Assembly (NCBI RefSeq): GCF_001618425.1
Contig: NZ_BDCU01000059.1
Location: forward strand, 25,064 to 89,063
Source: Nocardia fusca NBRC 14340
GTDB taxonomy: Bacteria; Actinomycetota; Actinomycetes; Mycobacteriales; Mycobacteriaceae
Length of the DNA stretch: 64,000 nucleotides
Reading direction: 5' to 3'
Within the stretch, counting starts at the first letter, position 1. Each line of letters opens with the position of its first letter. The notes under the pieces were generated by a model. It saw only the letters and a program-made list of their open reading frames with translations. It was not told the origin of the DNA and ran no database searches. A program made the position numbers and the translations under genes. Positions 28,930 to 37,950 of this stretch are shown piece after piece.

Positions 28930-29067
28930 TGATCCACATGCCGGTAGCCCACGGCGGCGCCGGATGGGGCAGACCGCAACCGATCGGGGGATCGTTCGCG
29001 GCAGGAACCCGGCGAACTTCTCAGGGCATCGAACGCGAGCCGGCCGGGTCGATGGTCCCGTGGTCCG

Positions 29068-29081
29068 GGGACCCACGACCC
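29068..29081. promoter_or_regulatory. Possible DosR-like box upstream of second ATPase
   Basis: The core gggacccacgaccc matches 10 of 14 positions and keeps GGGAC. It is 218 bases upstream of the ATPase start at 29299, rather far. The rest of the divergent region 28880-29298 holds no gene. Confidence 0.3.
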
Positions 29082-29298
29082 TGCTCGGTCACTCGGGAAC
29101 GGGCGAGACTCGAACCATGACTTCCGACGCCCGCCGAGTGGCCGGCAGATGCATGCATCGTCCACCCTGATCGGTCCGCAAACCCGAAAGAGGTCCGGCC
29201 GGTCGAGCACACGAGAAGACCGCCGACCTTCTTGAATATCCCGGGCAGTAGCCGGGATGACCAGGCGAAAGCCGGCGGCACGCGGGAGGTGACGACAC

Positions 29299-31881
29299 GT
29301 GGCACTGAGCGAGAGCCACCCGGCGCAGCAAGCCGAAGGATTGACAACTGCGCAGGCAGCCGGCCGATTGGCGACCGATGGGCCGAATGTGCTGCCTCAG
29401 CGGCCGCCCACCCGGCTGTGGCAGCGAGTGCTGACCCAATTGCGGGATCCGCTGATCATCGTGCTCTTGATCGCCGCGGCATTGACCCTAGTGACCGGCG
29501 ACTGGGCGGATATGGCGGTCATCTCGATGGTGGTGGTCGTCAACACGCTTGTCGGCGTCGTCCAGGAGGTCCGGGCCGACCACGCGATTTCGGCGCTCAC
29601 GGAACTGACCGCGCCCGCTGCCAGAGTGGTGCGCGACGGCGTGCAACGCGAAATACCCGCCGCCGAGGTGGTCGTCGGCGATCTTCTCGTCCTCGGCGAA
29701 GGCGACATCCTGGCGGCGGACGCCGCCGCCTGCGAGTCGGAAGCACTCGCGATCGACGAGTCGGCGGTAACGGGCGAATCGGTACCGGTGGACAAGAACA
29801 CCACCACGGAAGCCGGCCTGGCGGCGGGCACCGTCGTGGTGCGGGGACGCGGCCGAGCCGTGGTCACCGCAGTCGGAGCAGCGAGCGCGACCGGCCGGAT
29901 CGCCTACCTGCTGGACCAGCGTCACGGCTCGACGCCGCTACAACGCAGGCTGACCGATTTCGGCCGGATACTGGCCGGGGTCGTGGTGGCCCTGTGTGCG
30001 GTCGTGCTCGTCCTGGGTCTGTTCCGGGGTCAACCGGTCGAGTTGATGGTGGTGACCGCGATCAGCCTCGCGGTCGCGGCCGTTCCCGAATCACTGCCCG
30101 CCGTGGTCACGCTCGCCCTGGCACTCGGTGCGCGACGGATGGCGCTGCGGCGGGCACTCGTCCGGCATCTGCCCGCCGTGGAGACGCTGGGATCGGTGAC
30201 GGTGCTGGCGACCGACAAAACAGGCACCCTCACCGAAGGACGGATGGCGGCGCGCCGTATATGGACACCAGAGGTGGAGGCCTCCGTCACCGGTACCGGC
30301 TACGCACCGACGGGTGTCGTCACCGTGGCAGACCGCCCGCTGCGGCCCGGAGACCAGCCGGCGATCACGGCAGTACTGGCTGCGGGCGCCCTGTGCAACG
30401 ATGCACGGCTGTCCCCTCCCACCGACACCGAGGCCACCGAATGGACCGCACTGGGCGATCCGACCGAACTCGCCTTACTCGCCGCCGCCATGAAACTCCA
30501 CCTCGACACCGACGGCCTGCGGGCCCGGATGCCCCGGGTAGCCGAGCGTCCATTCGACAGCGACCGCAAGCGAATGTCGACAGCCCATCGGCACACCGAC
30601 GGCACGTACCGGATCGTCTGCAAGGGCGCGCCGGAGGCGATACTCACCGCGGCGGTGCTCGACGACGATCCGGCGTTGCCGGCGCAGGCAGCCGAGCAGG
30701 CAGAACAGTGGGCACAGGAAGGTTTCCGGGTCTTGGCGGTGGCACAAACCGATCGGGAGACCCCGCCACGCTCCGGTGATAAAGACATGGAACAGCACCT
30801 GCGCCTGCTCGGCCTGATCGCGATCTACGACCCGCCACGGATCGCGGCAGCGGCCACCGTCGCAGCATGCGGCCGGGCCGGCATCCGTCCGGTGCTCATC
30901 ACCGGTGATCACGCGGGCACGGCGCGCGCGATCGCTACCCGACTCGGCATCCTCCGCCCCGGCGAGCCGGTGATCGACTGCCGTCGCGAGGTCGGCGACC
31001 CGGATATGGTCACCAGCCCGGTATTCGCTCGAACCTCGCCGGGGCAGAAGTTGAACATCATCGAAGCTTTGCAGCAATCCGGGCAAGTCGTGGCCATGAC
31101 CGGAGATGGAGTCAACGACGGTCCCGCGCTGCAGCGGGCCGATATCGGGATAGCGATGGGTGGGCGCGGCACCGAAGTCGCCCGCCAGGCCGCCGACCTC
31201 GTGCTCGCGGACGACAATCTCGATACTGTCGTCGTCGCGGTGGAAGAAGGCCGCAGGGTCTACGACAACATCCGCAGGTTCCTCGTCTACGGCCTGGCCG
31301 GTGGCGCGGCCGAGATCGCCGTCATGTTGATCGGGCCGTTCTTCGGGCTCGGACTCCCGCTGCTCCCGGCCCAGATCCTGTGGATCAACCTGCTCACTCA
31401 CGGCCTGCCCGGCGTAGCGCTGGGCGGGGAGCCTGCCGAACCGGACGCGATGAACCGGCGGCCGCGCCCGCCCACCGAAAGCATTCTGGGCGGTGGTCTG
31501 TGGCAACGCGTGCTGCGCATCGCCGTCGTCCTCACCGCGGTGACTATCGGCGTCGCCATATGGGCCGCGGCCACCGGGCGGCCGTGGCAGAGCATGGCAT
31601 TCCTGGCGCTGGGCATGACCCAGCTCGGCGCGGCACTGGGTTCCCGCACCAGGGCCCGTTCGCTGGACAATCCGCTGTTGCTGGTAGCTGTCGCCGGCGC
31701 GATGCTGCTGCAGCTGGCGGGCCTGTACGTGCCGTTCCTGCGCGACGTTCTCGGTACCGAGAAACTGGCGCTACCCGACCTGCTGACGGTGTGCGCGATC
31801 TCCGTTCTCGGCTATATCGCGGTACGACTGGATCGCTTCCTGCATCCGCCGCGGCACCGCCCGGTCGAGGCGACTTCATAG
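29299..31881 (+). CDS. P2-type cation ATPase (second pump)
   Basis: The 860-residue pump has TGES, ATDKTGTLTEG with the phospho-aspartate near residue 305, KGAPE, and TGDGVNDGP near 602. M4 is AVAAVPESLPAVVTLALA and M6 is WINLLTHGLPGVALGGEPAEP; the histidine takes the place of the aspartate found in calcium-pump M6 (TDGLPA). It is therefore a different subfamily from the pump at 24420. The GTG at 29299 has GGGAGGTG at 7-base spacing. Ten membrane segments are expected. The ion is unknown; Ca2+, Mn2+ or Mg2+ have been proposed for related pumps. Confidence 0.86.
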   Translation: MALSESHPAQQAEGLTTAQAAGRLATDGPNVLPQRPPTRLWQRVLTQLRDPLIIVLLIAAALTLVTGDWADMAVISMVVVVNTLVGVVQEVRADHAISALTELTAPAARVVRDGVQREIPAAEVVVGDLLVLGEGDILAADAAACESEALAIDESAVTGESVPVDKNTTTEAGLAAGTVVVRGRGRAVVTAVGAASATGRIAYLLDQRHGSTPLQRRLTDFGRILAGVVVALCAVVLVLGLFRGQPVELMVVTAISLAVAAVPESLPAVVTLALALGARRMALRRALVRHLPAVETLGSVTVLATDKTGTLTEGRMAARRIWTPEVEASVTGTGYAPTGVVTVADRPLRPGDQPAITAVLAAGALCNDARLSPPTDTEATEWTALGDPTELALLAAAMKLHLDTDGLRARMPRVAERPFDSDRKRMSTAHRHTDGTYRIVCKGAPEAILTAAVLDDDPALPAQAAEQAEQWAQEGFRVLAVAQTDRETPPRSGDKDMEQHLRLLGLIAIYDPPRIAAAATVAACGRAGIRPVLITGDHAGTARAIATRLGILRPGEPVIDCRREVGDPDMVTSPVFARTSPGQKLNIIEALQQSGQVVAMTGDGVNDGPALQRADIGIAMGGRGTEVARQAADLVLADDNLDTVVVAVEEGRRVYDNIRRFLVYGLAGGAAEIAVMLIGPFFGLGLPLLPAQILWINLLTHGLPGVALGGEPAEPDAMNRRPRPPTESILGGGLWQRVLRIAVVLTAVTIGVAIWAAATGRPWQSMAFLALGMTQLGAALGSRTRARSLDNPLLLVAVAGAMLLQLAGLYVPFLRDVLGTEKLALPDLLTVCAISVLGYIAVRLDRFLHPPRHRPVEATS

Positions 31882-31951
31882 GGCAGAACCGCAGAATCGA
31901 CGACACCGGACACGCTGGTGCCACGGAGAGACCTGATGAGCACTGACCGGA

Positions 31952-32521
31952 CTAGAGTGCCGCGGTGTCCACGATCTGCACGTCCTCGACTCCCGCGATC
32001 GTCCGCGTCATAGCCGCCAGGACGCGCTGTTCGGTCTCGTCGGCGCAGATACCCCGAATCGTGACCGTATTGCCGGCGACCTCGACATCCCATTGGCGGT
32101 GGCTGCCGGAGTAGTCGTCGAGCAGCGAACACACCCGCGATTCGATCGCCTGCTCGTCGCGTGCCAGCGCCCGCAGCAGATCACGGCGGGACACGATGCC
32201 GACCAGCACCCCGGCCTCCACCACCGGCAGCGACCGGCGATGGTGGTCGAGGATGACCTTCACTATTTCCGGTACCTCGGCGGTGGGGCCGACCACCTGC
32301 ACCGGTGTGCGCATGGCGACCCCGACCACGCTGCCTTCGCGACCGGATTCGATCGCCGCCATCGCATCCGACTCTGACAAAATCCCCACGACCCGTTCGC
32401 CGTCGTCGACAACGGGCAGGGCAGCGAATCCGTGGCCGGTCAGCAACGCGACGGCTTCCGACAGCGGGGTGTCACGGCGGACCGTGACGACTGGGCGGCT
32501 GAGAATATCTCGTGCACGCAT
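31952..32521 (-). CDS. CBS-CBS-BON domain protein
   Basis: The 189-residue protein has two CBS motifs (MRARDILSRPVVTVRRDTPL to about 60; VAMRTPVQVVGPTAEVPEI to about 125) and a C-terminal BON domain (WDVEVAGNTVTIRGICADE). CBS pairs bind adenine nucleotides; BON domains bind lipids or membranes. M. tuberculosis Hrp1 (Rv2626c), a DosR-regulon protein, has the CBS pair without BON. The ATG at 32521 has a GAGGTGATCAGGA stretch before it. A DosR-like box lies 149 bases upstream and overlaps the end of the upstream membrane gene. Confidence 0.86.
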   Translation of the reverse strand: MRARDILSRPVVTVRRDTPLSEAVALLTGHGFAALPVVDDGERVVGILSESDAMAAIESGREGSVVGVAMRTPVQVVGPTAEVPEIVKVILDHHRRSLPVVEAGVLVGIVSRRDLLRALARDEQAIESRVCSLLDDYSGSHRQWDVEVAGNTVTIRGICADETEQRVLAAMTRTIAGVEDVQIVDTAAL

Positions 32522-32669
32522 TCCTGATCACCTCGTGTACCTGTGCGGGCCGAATCGAACGCGCCGGGCGCCATGACATCCGCTCTATTTCGAGCGTCGT
32601 CGGGTTCCCGCTCCTTACCAGGCTCGGCGCCGTCGCTCGCTGCCACCAGTGCACAACTGCCGTTTCGTG

Positions 32670-32683
32670 GGGACCAAAGTCAT
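32670..32683. promoter_or_regulatory. DosR-like box for CBS-BON gene
   Basis: The core gggaccaaagtcat has a perfect GGGAC half and AGTC on the other side (11 of 14). It overlaps the stop codon (32680-32682) of the membrane protein gene and lies 149 bases upstream of the CBS-BON start on the same strand, so it would fire from within that gene's end. Confidence 0.5.
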
Positions 32684-33663
32684 TTCTCGACAACGTCCGG
32701 TGCCGCTGCGAGAAGGACCCGCGAGTCCGCGGCCGGGGCACATTCAGATGCTGCTGCCGAGTCGGTCACACCAGCTTCGGGCCGTCGCCCCGCGGGGGGG
32801 ATTTCGGCCGGCCGGGCCCGGGACCGGAGGCCGACGATCACCCGCACAGGCGGTTCCGGTGCTCGAGCGATCCCCGTCGGATATCGGTGCGTGTGCAGCA
32901 CCGGCCCGGTGGTTTCTCGGGTCGCCGGCTTATCACTGCACCGGACAGCGAGGCGAAGATGCTCAGGAGCGAAAACAGGGACGAGATAGGCGCCGGTGAT
33001 GGGGGCTGCGACCGCACCGCGGAGGGTCGCCCCGAGTACCGCTACGACGAAGACGAACATGGTGGCCGGTGACCCGCTGCTGCTCAGCGACTGGGCCACG
33101 GCGACGAAGACCGCCGCTCCCATGATCCAGGCCACGGCATTCGCCCATATCCAGAGCGCCGCCTCATCCGACCAATGCCGCAGAACGCACCACTGGGCGG
33201 TTCCGAGCGCGAACGCCATCACCAACATCCCCGAGGCCACCACTGGGACCTGGGTGAAGACCGGCCAGGTCGCAACCTTCGCCCCGTGAACGATGGCCAG
33301 CAGAATCACCGCCCACTCGACGACAGCGGCTGCCGCCGTGGCCAGGATCCAATCCCTGACCACTAGCGACCCCAACCGGCGGCGCAGTACGCGCGCCTGG
33401 AAGCACGCCAGCCCGGCGCCGCCCACCATTGCCGCGAACAGTAGGACAGCAGCCGCCTTCCAGTGAGATAGGTCCGGCGCCGACAGACAGACCACAACCG
33501 GAAGCGCCCATGCGGCGGCAGCTCCGATCGTCGTCGCGGCGACCCAGCGCCGACGCAGATCCCGGGACGCCGCACCGACCGTGGACGGCAGCAGAGGCGT
33601 CCCAGTCAGGGGCTCCTGACCAAAGGGCTCCTGACGGTTGCTGCGCTGCTCGATCGTTGCCAT
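32680..33663 (-). CDS. Multi-pass membrane protein, unknown
   Basis: The 327-residue protein has about six hydrophobic helices between residues 40 and 225 (for example WALPVVVCLSA, AAVLLFAAMVGGAGLACF, AVVEWAVILLAIV, MLVMAFALGTAQW, WIMGAAVFVAVA, ATMFVFVVAVLGATLRGAV). A 95-residue Pro/Arg/Ala-rich cytosolic tail follows. I do not recognise a family. The ATG at 33663 is preferred to openings upstream because the region before it is not hydrophobic and contains a DosR-like box at 33796. That box and the location between dormancy genes suggest it belongs to the regulon. Confidence 0.7.
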   Translation of the reverse strand: MATIEQRSNRQEPFGQEPLTGTPLLPSTVGAASRDLRRRWVAATTIGAAAAWALPVVVCLSAPDLSHWKAAAVLLFAAMVGGAGLACFQARVLRRRLGSLVVRDWILATAAAAVVEWAVILLAIVHGAKVATWPVFTQVPVVASGMLVMAFALGTAQWCVLRHWSDEAALWIWANAVAWIMGAAVFVAVAQSLSSSGSPATMFVFVVAVLGATLRGAVAAPITGAYLVPVFAPEHLRLAVRCSDKPATRETTGPVLHTHRYPTGIARAPEPPVRVIVGLRSRARPAEIPPAGRRPEAGVTDSAAASECAPAADSRVLLAAAPDVVEK

Positions 33664-33795
33664 GTGCTGTCCCAGGTCGATGCGAAATGATCCGTACCCG
33701 ATACTTCGCCCGAAACTCCGATCAGCACAGAAACCAAAGTCACCGTTCACAACGCCGGACGGACCCGCACCGCGGGAGTGACTCGCATCTCATGA

Positions 33796-33809
33796 GGGAC
33801 CTTGGTCCC
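33796..33809. promoter_or_regulatory. DosR-like box, perfect palindrome
   Basis: The core gggaccttggtccc is a perfect 14-base palindrome and matches the DosR core at 12 of 14 positions. It is 133 bases upstream of the membrane-protein start at 33663. With 55711-55724 it is one of the two best sites in the window. Confidence 0.65.
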
Positions 33810-33903
33810 GATACGAGCGACATGTAGGTCCGGCTCCTCATTCGAGTGGCCGAGCGGGCCCCGCCCCCGAATGCAGCCCGGCGACGGCAGCACCGAAGGC
33901 GGT

Positions 33904-34802
33904 TCAGCCGCGATAGGCGGACCGTACGACGAGCATCGGCACTTCCACCGTGTGCAGCAGCGTATTACTGGTCGAGCCGAGGACCATGCTGGAGAATCCG
34001 CCGCGGCCGTGGCTGCCCACAACCAGCAACTGGGCCTCCTCGGATTCTTCGAGCAGGGAACGCACGGGCCTGTTCACCGTCACCACCGACCGCACCCGGA
34101 CGTCGGGATAGCGTTCCGGGTACTCGCCCAGGCTCCGAGTCAGCACCGCGCGAGCAGGTTCTTCCCACCCCTCGACCGAAACATCCAGACTGCTGGTATC
34201 GGTCCAGGCGTGCACCGCGACCAGGTCCACTTTCCTGCGGGTAGCTTCGTCGAAGGCCAGTGCTGTTGCGGGCCTGCTGTTCGCGGTGCCGTCGACACCC
34301 ACCACCACCGGCTTGGTGACCGATACCGGGTCCAGCGCGGACAGCGTGTGGACGACAGCCACCGGGCAGTGGGCGTGATGCGTGGTGGCGGTACTCACCG
34401 ACCCGAGAAGCCCACGCTGGAACGCACCCATTCCACGGCTGCCCACAACCAGCATCTGGGCATGTGCGGATCTCGCGATGAGAGCCGGTGCGATGAGTTC
34501 GAAAGTCAGTTCCGTCGTGACCACTGGTTCGGATCCCGAAGAAGCTGCCCGTGCTGTCCGGGCGGCTTCGGCCAGAATCTGCTCGCCCTCATGGCCGAGC
34601 CGGCGCCGATCGGCCGGGGCGGGCGCTGTATCGGGATCGTAGCCTCCGGGTATCCCATCGACGTGATGATATGGAGTGCGCAGCCGCGCAGAACAGCCTC
34701 GGCGGACGCCCACGCCACCGCTCGGCAGGCACTGGTCGAACCGTCGGCGGCCGCCAGTATCGTCTGCTCCGCTGCGGTATCCGGGTTGTTGTCGCTGGGC
34801 AT
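33904..34802 (-). pseudogene. Universal stress protein broken by a frameshift (3 of 4)
   Basis: Two reading frames together make one tandem universal stress protein. The first, from ATG 34802 (GGAAGGA upstream), gives TILAAADGSTSACRAVAWAS and HIITSMGYPEATIPI, then runs into non-homologous sequence and stops at 34506. The second frame resumes with EGEQILAEAARTARA, the ATP loop VVGSRGMGAFQRGLLGS, then a full second domain starting VVVGVDGTANSRPATALAF and ending VVGSHGRGGFSSMVLGST. The switch lies in a C/G-rich run near 34590-34625 and needs one missing base (or two extra). A real null allele and a sequencing error cannot be separated here. It follows the Rv1733c-like gene by 55 bases. Confidence 0.8.
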
Positions 34803-34857
34803 GGGGAATCCTTCCGACCGGAACACCGGCGCCCTCGGGGACGAGTCCCGCTGCATG

Positions 34858-35454
34858 TCAGGGTGAGTTCTCGGCGATGCCGGTGGCGGCGCGCCACTCT
34901 GTATCCCACTGCTTGTCCCTGCGCCGGGACAGCAGCCACGACACCACGCACACCGTGCACCAGGCACCCGAAGTGCCGAGCAGAAGAACCGTGACCGCGG
35001 TGGTGACACCGGTCGTTGCCGCAACATCGGGATTCCGGGGTGGGTCGGCCCGAGTGCCGTGCTCGTCGATCCAGACCGCGATCCGGTCACCGGCCAGGGC
35101 CGTGGCAGGCACGGGCACCTCCGCTTCGCCGCTGCGGCCGTTGCTCTTCCAGGCAACTCGCGCTTCCCCGGAATGCACACCGGTCGCCACGGGCTCACTC
35201 ACGATCTCTGCCTCGACGGCGGATCTCGTCGCATGTTCGATCCGCACGGCCGCTGCTGTATCGGTGTAGGAGGTGGTGCCCAGCGCTCCCGCGACCGGGA
35301 CCAGCAGCGCCACCGCGATCACCGCGGCCATCCGGAGGACGGTTTCGAAGCGATCGCACGGGCGCATCAGCATGCTCGGATTGCTTGGTCGCAGCGCCCA
35401 GATCCGAGTGAGTGCCGCCCACGGTATGGGTGCCATCGGCGCGGGTTCCGGCAT
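34858..35454 (-). CDS. Rv1733c-like two-helix membrane protein
   Basis: The 198-residue protein has a membrane helix near residues 40-60 (LRMAAVIAVALLVPVAGALG), an extracytoplasmic domain of about 85 residues (EVPVPATALAGDRIAVWIDEHG) and a second helix near 150-170, followed by a basic tail. This matches the layout of Rv1733c, a DosR-regulon membrane antigen of about 210 residues. The ATG at 35454 has an AAGAGG about 9 bases upstream. A DosR-like site lies 64 bases upstream. Function is unknown; it probably starts a unit with the broken universal stress gene. Confidence 0.8.
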   Translation of the reverse strand: MPEPAPMAPIPWAALTRIWALRPSNPSMLMRPCDRFETVLRMAAVIAVALLVPVAGALGTTSYTDTAAAVRIEHATRSAVEAEIVSEPVATGVHSGEARVAWKSNGRSGEAEVPVPATALAGDRIAVWIDEHGTRADPPRNPDVAATTGVTTAVTVLLLGTSGAWCTVCVVSWLLSRRRDKQWDTEWRAATGIAENSP

Positions 35455-35517
35455 CACGAACACCTCTTCCGGCTCGGACTACGAATCGAGTCTCGCGTGT
35501 CGAGGCGGTACGGGTCA

Positions 35518-35531
35518 GAGAAGAAAGTCAC
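35518..35531. promoter_or_regulatory. Possible DosR-like box before Rv1733c-like gene
   Basis: The core gagaagaaagtcac matches 10 of 14 positions, with AAAGTC kept in the right half. It is 64-77 bases upstream of the start at 35454, a good activator distance, but the left half is poor. Confidence 0.35.
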
Positions 35532-35613
35532 TTCCCCGACGGGCCGATGACCTCGGCCGGACACCACGCGCCGATGCCCCGCGAACCTCGGGTCGGGGGC
35601 ATCGGCGTTTCGG

Positions 35614-36405
35614 TCAGGAGCGCAGATCTCGCTGATCGAACCGCAGGAATCCGCACGCGACCATGGCTGCCGAAGCCGCAGCGAGGATGCTCGCGTCGGC
35701 CCATTGCATTCCGTGCCGCAGGGGTTCGCCGCCGATGTAGTAGTGGAACGGCGACAGGTACTTCAGCCAATCGGCTCCGATCACCCCGGCGAGGTTTCCC
35801 GCGATGTAGGTGAGCACACCGATACCCACCGAGATACCCAGTACCTGGCCGCGTTGGCCGAGCGCGGCACCCAACCCGATGGCCAGCGCACCGAAAGTGA
35901 TGCCCAGCAGCGCCAAATGTACGCACTGGGCCGCGAATTCGCCGATTCCGATCGACTCGAGATCGGCCGTGGAGCGCACCGCGAGCATGCCGAGAAATAC
36001 CAGTAAGGCGATCGCGTTAGCACCGGTGACCAGGCCGGCGAAACGTTGTACGGCGAGCGGGATGCGGCCGACCGGGTGGGCGAGGAGCAGGTCCAGGTAG
36101 CCGGTTTCCTCGTCCCCGGCGACGGCCCGGGCACCGAAGGTCACGCCGAAGGCCATCACCAACAGCGGAAGCAGCAAACCGAAAACGGTGGAGCCCAGAT
36201 ACCCTGCGGCCGAGCTCATATCGTCCATCCGCAAGGCCTCGCGCATCGCTTCGGGGTAGGTCCGCACGGTTTCGGCCATACCGCCTTCGGAGACCTGCGG
36301 GTAGAAAGCGGCATACATCAATCCGATCACTGCCGTGCCGATCGACCAGGCGAGCAGACCGCGACGGTTGTCGACAAGGGTTCGGGTGTAGATATCAGGC
36401 AGCAT
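35614..36405 (-). CDS. ABC-2 type exporter permease
   Basis: The 263-residue protein has six hydrophobic segments and the ABC-2 permease pattern: an N-terminal helix after RGLLAWSIGTAVIGLMYAAF, a large outer loop, then ARAVAGDEETGYLDLLLAHPVGR, the conserved coupling region of this family. It pairs with the ATPase encoded just upstream; the two genes overlap by 11 bases. The substrate is unknown; related systems export lipids, antibiotics or peptides. The module is controlled, by inference, by the divergent regulator at 37367. Confidence 0.85.
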   Translation of the reverse strand: MLPDIYTRTLVDNRRGLLAWSIGTAVIGLMYAAFYPQVSEGGMAETVRTYPEAMREALRMDDMSSAAGYLGSTVFGLLLPLLVMAFGVTFGARAVAGDEETGYLDLLLAHPVGRIPLAVQRFAGLVTGANAIALLVFLGMLAVRSTADLESIGIGEFAAQCVHLALLGITFGALAIGLGAALGQRGQVLGISVGIGVLTYIAGNLAGVIGADWLKYLSPFHYYIGGEPLRHGMQWADASILAAASAAMVACGFLRFDQRDLRS

Positions 36406-37294
36406 CGGCTTCTCCGGTGTAGTAGCTGTAAAACAGATCTTCGAGTGCGGGCTCGGTGACCAGCAGTCCCGCGACGTGGTGCCCGGCGAGGGCGCGCAGC
36501 AGAGCGTCCGGACTGCCTGTCACCTGGCAGCGCAGAGTCATGCCCTCGGTCCGGACCTCGGCGACACCGGCCAGCGTGGTGAATTCGGCCGGATCGACCG
36601 GCCGGGTGAAGGTGACCTCGACGGCGCGGACGGCGTCAACGCGCAGACCCGCGACGGTGTCGAGGGCGACGAGGCGGCCTTCGCGGATGATGGCGACCCG
36701 GTCCGCGACCGCTTCGACTTCGCTCATGATGTGGCTGGACATGAAAACCGTCTGCCCGGCGGCCGCGGCTTCGGCGACCATGTCCAGGAAGGTCTGCTGG
36801 GCCAGGGGATCCAGCCCCGAGGTGGGCTCGTCCAAGATGAGCAGCTCGGGTTCGTGCATGAACGCCTGCACCAGCCCGACCTTCTGCCGGTTGCCCTTCG
36901 ACAAGGCCGAGATCTGTTTGTGCTGATCCAACTCCAGCCGCTCACACAACGCATCGATGCGGTCTGCGCCCGATCCGCTCCGCAAGGCGGCAAGAAACCG
37001 CAGCGCCGCGCCGACGCGCTGCCGACCAGGAGCGACGAAATCACCGGCGAGATAACCGATCCGCGCATGTAGCGCGACGGCGTCGGCGCGCGGGTCCAGT
37101 CCGAGCACCCGGGCCGTGCCGCTGGTGGGCCGGATCAGGTCCAGCAGCAATCGGATCGTGGTGGATTTCCCGGCGCCGTTGGGACCCAGATAGCCGAACA
37201 CCTCCCCTTGTTCCACCGATAGAGACAGTTCGGTCAGACCTCGTGCCGAGCCGTAGGTCTTCGTGAGCCCGTTCAGCTCGATTGCTTTCACCAT
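36395..37294 (-). CDS. ABC exporter ATPase
   Basis: The 299-residue ATPase has Walker A GPNGAGKST, the signature LSKGNRQKVGLVQAF, Walker B LLILDEPTSGLDP and the switch histidine in MSSHIM. A 75-residue C-terminal domain follows, as in drug/lipid exporter ATPases (DrrA-like). It starts at ATG 37294 with no clear ribosome-binding site, 17 bases from a palindromic operator, so the transcript may have a very short leader. It drives the permease encoded at 35614. Confidence 0.9.
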   Translation of the reverse strand: MVKAIELNGLTKTYGSARGLTELSLSVEQGEVFGYLGPNGAGKSTTIRLLLDLIRPTSGTARVLGLDPRADAVALHARIGYLAGDFVAPGRQRVGAALRFLAALRSGSGADRIDALCERLELDQHKQISALSKGNRQKVGLVQAFMHEPELLILDEPTSGLDPLAQQTFLDMVAEAAAAGQTVFMSSHIMSEVEAVADRVAIIREGRLVALDTVAGLRVDAVRAVEVTFTRPVDPAEFTTLAGVAEVRTEGMTLRCQVTGSPDALLRALAGHHVAGLLVTEPALEDLFYSYYTGEADAA

Positions 37295-37310
37295 AGGACA
37301 GAAAGTATCG

Positions 37311-37343
37311 AACTTTCAAAGTTTTGTAAATATTCAGAATATT
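37311..37343. promoter_or_regulatory. Twin palindromic operator of divergent regulator/ABC unit
   Basis: An AT-rich island in GC-rich DNA holds two perfect palindromes: aactttcaaagtt (37311-37323) and aatattcagaatatt (37329-37343). They fill the 72-base gap between the ABC ATPase start and the regulator start, so one repressor could control both directions. Confidence 0.65.
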
Positions 37344-37366
37344 CGCAGTTCTGGTACCTTCGCGGT

Positions 37367-37858
37367 GTGGGAACCAACGAGCGATTGCGAGATGCGGCAG
37401 AGAAACTGGCCCTGACCCTGTCGGCGGGTGGCGGGATGCAACGTTCGACCGCGCGCGTACTGACAGCGCTGCTCTACACCGAGCAGGACACAATGACCGC
37501 CGCCGACCTGTGCGCGGAACTGTCGATCAGTTCCGGGGCGGTCTCTACCGCGATAAAGCACCTGATACCGGTCGGGCTGATCGAACGCGTACCCGCGCCG
37601 GGCAGTCGCCGCGATCACTACCGGTTCCGCAGCGGCGCGTGGGCGGCATTGATGTCGCAGCAGAACATGCTGCTGGCCACCATGCGCGATTCGGCCCAGG
37701 AAGGCATAGACGCCACCAGCGCGGACACCGTCACCGCCCGGCGCCTGCACGAAATGCAGGACTTCTACACCTTCATGCTCAACGAACTGGTCCCGTTGAT
37801 CGACCGATGGCGCGAGCAATACACCGCTGACCATCCTTCCCCGGATACCTCGCTGTAG
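37367..37858 (+). CDS. GbsR/MarR-type transcriptional regulator
   Basis: The 163-residue protein has a winged-helix domain with TAADLCAELSISSGAVSTAIKHLIPVGLIERVP, followed by the wing GSRRDHYRF and a C-terminal dimerisation helix pair ending in FMLNELVPLIDRWREQY. This is the GbsR-like branch of the MarR superfamily that often sits beside ABC exporters. The GTG at 37367 gives MGTNERL; a GTG two bases earlier is out of frame. It is divergent from the exporter genes with paired palindromes between. A very similar regulator is found at 41237. Confidence 0.85.
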   Translation: MGTNERLRDAAEKLALTLSAGGGMQRSTARVLTALLYTEQDTMTAADLCAELSISSGAVSTAIKHLIPVGLIERVPAPGSRRDHYRFRSGAWAALMSQQNMLLATMRDSAQEGIDATSADTVTARRLHEMQDFYTFMLNELVPLIDRWREQYTADHPSPDTSL

Positions 37859-37950
37859 CCCGCGAGCCTCGGGAATTGCAGCGCCCGAGCCGTAGGAAGG
37901 AGTGGTTCGGTCCACTGGAGTCACGAACCCGCGGTTTGCGTTTCCAGCGG

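Noticed and set aside
33904..34713. Reading the minus-strand frame at 33904-34713 as a complete universal stress protein
   Set aside because: The first domain's opening strand and helix are encoded in another frame further upstream, so the unit is frameshifted.
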